DNA from: Roseibium aggregatum
GTDB taxonomy: Bacteria > Pseudomonadota > Alphaproteobacteria > Rhizobiales > Stappiaceae
NCBI RefSeq assembly: GCF_017309185.1
Contig: NZ_JAEKJZ010000001.1
Coordinates: forward strand, 2,108,001 to 2,172,000
Reading direction: 5' to 3'
DNA: 64,000 nucleotides
The position numbers and the translations under genes are program-made. Positions 63,471-64,000 of the stretch are shown here, one piece after another. Every line of letters starts with the position of its first letter. Position 1 is the first letter of the stretch. The notes beneath the pieces were generated by a model. That model worked only from the letters and a program-made list of their open reading frames with translations. It was not told where the DNA came from and searched no databases.

Positions 63471-63615
63471 TTCACTATTCCTTCGGACTTTCTTGAATGC
63501 GATAGCGGTTTTCACCATCCGTCCGGTCGCCTTCCGCCATGTGGAAGGCGGAGCGCTGCAGACTGGATCACAGTCAAAATAGGCCCTTCAATTCCCTATG
63601 ATTAGTTGGCCAAGG

Positions 63616-63644
63616 CCGAATGGGCTTATGCTCCGAAAGCATAA
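63616..63644. promoter_or_regulatory. Second copy of the LysR-type operator sequence
   Basis: CCGAATGGGCTTATG (63616-63630) is the reverse complement of CATAAGCCCATTCGG at 55460-55474. A dyad TTATGCT-CCGAA-AGCATAA (63626-63644) overlaps it. It lies between the divergent alcohol dehydrogenase (start 63470) and CMD-family gene (start 63804), supporting regulation by the LysR at 54461. Confidence 0.6.
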
Positions 63645-63803
63645 ATCTATGCGCTGCCAACGCCGCACTTATGAAATCGGCATATAGCGGCATTCGAAAC
63701 GAACGATCTAATTCGAAGAGTTCTTTTCCCTATCTGAAGTCAGTGGAACCGCCGGATGTTCTTGCAACGGGTCCGGCGCAAAGGACGACACGGAGAAAAG
63801 GGC

Positions 63804-64000
63804 ATGAAGAAGATCGCCGCAACACTTGCCGTTTCCGCTTTAGCGGCCACGGGGAGCGAGGCACAGGAAACAAGGAACAGAATTGCACCGCCCGCGGTCT
63901 ATGACGTCGCGCCGGGTCTCGGAGGCTTTACCGACGACGTACTTTTCGGCGAGGTCTGGAGACGCACCGAACTGGCGCCGCGCGATCGCAGCCTGGTGAC
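63804..64000 (+). CDS. Carboxymuconolactone decarboxylase-family protein, exported, partial
   Basis: The first 65 codons of a gene that continues past the window edge. Signal peptide: MKKIAATLAVSALAATGSEA/QE. The mature start (VAPGLGGFTDDVLFGEVWRR, then ELAPRDRSLVT) matches the CMD/AhpD family pattern in which RDRSLVT begins a conserved helix. ATG at 63804 has GGAGAAAAGG upstream. Most CMD proteins are cytoplasmic, so an exported one suggests a periplasmic redox or peroxidase-like role rather than carboxymuconolactone decarboxylation. Conserved catalytic Cys residues, if any, lie beyond the window. Confidence 0.88.
   Translation, partial: MKKIAATLAVSALAATGSEAQETRNRIAPPAVYDVAPGLGGFTDDVLFGEVWRRTELAPRDRSLV

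Overview
The window looks like chromosome from a marine or soil-associated heterotrophic alphaproteobacterium. High GC, dense operons, TRAP, Liv, Pot and NitT transporters, five LysR regulators, RTX/type I secretion genes and a VPLPA-type C-terminal sorting tail all point to the Rhodobacterales/Hyphomicrobiales sphere. A Stappiaceae-like host (Roseibium/Labrenzia) would fit, but this is inference from gene content only. No rRNA, tRNA, CRISPR array, insertion sequence or phage gene was recognised.

Layout. 1-8.1 kb: the 5' part of a giant cadherin-like/RTX repeat protein (minus strand, running off the window) sits divergent from two overlapping ABC exporter genes whose nucleotide-binding domains are unusually degenerate. 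8.2-9.4 kb: a di-haem cytochrome c peroxidase with an FNR-type box. 9.5-20.4 kb: a ten-gene minus-strand operon with a ureohydrolase, NitT/TauT-type ABC transporter, ArgE-like deacylase, flavin monooxygenase, RidA, DUF1028 protein, aldehyde dehydrogenase and LysR, plus a divergent second LysR. 20.4-27.3 kb: a polyamine-type ABC transporter operon (potA-B-C-D order) with a nitrilase-family amidohydrolase and a SpuC-like aminotransferase, divergent from a LuxR-type regulator. Together these two blocks could take agmatine or another guanidino compound through an amine and aldehyde to GABA-type acids.

27.6-33.3 kb: S41 peptidase, NhaC antiporter, GltS symporter and a secreted repeat protein with a VPLPA-type tail. 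33.4-39.5 kb: a LysR-flanked operon of CaiB/BaiF CoA-transferase, HMG-CoA-lyase-like enzyme and a DctPQM TRAP transporter, which reads as an uptake-activation-cleavage route for a branched hydroxy-dicarboxylate. 39.8-52.9 kb: an aromatic block with catB-benABCD followed directly by a five-gene Liv-type ABC transporter, and nearby an intradiol dioxygenase, its probable LysR, an alpha/beta hydrolase and a small SCP2-like protein. It converts benzoate to catechol, muconate and muconolactone; no muconolactone isomerase (catC) was recognised.

53.2-64 kb: a redox block controlled by another LysR: aldo/keto reductase, MFS exporter, Tat-exported flavodoxin-like protein, P460-like cytochrome, DUF4405 membrane protein, cytochrome c, a two-subunit periplasmic molybdenum aldehyde/isoquinoline-type oxidoreductase, a zinc alcohol dehydrogenase and the start of an exported carboxymuconolactone-decarboxylase-family protein. 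A shared 15-bp sequence in two distant divergent promoters suggests that this block is one regulon.
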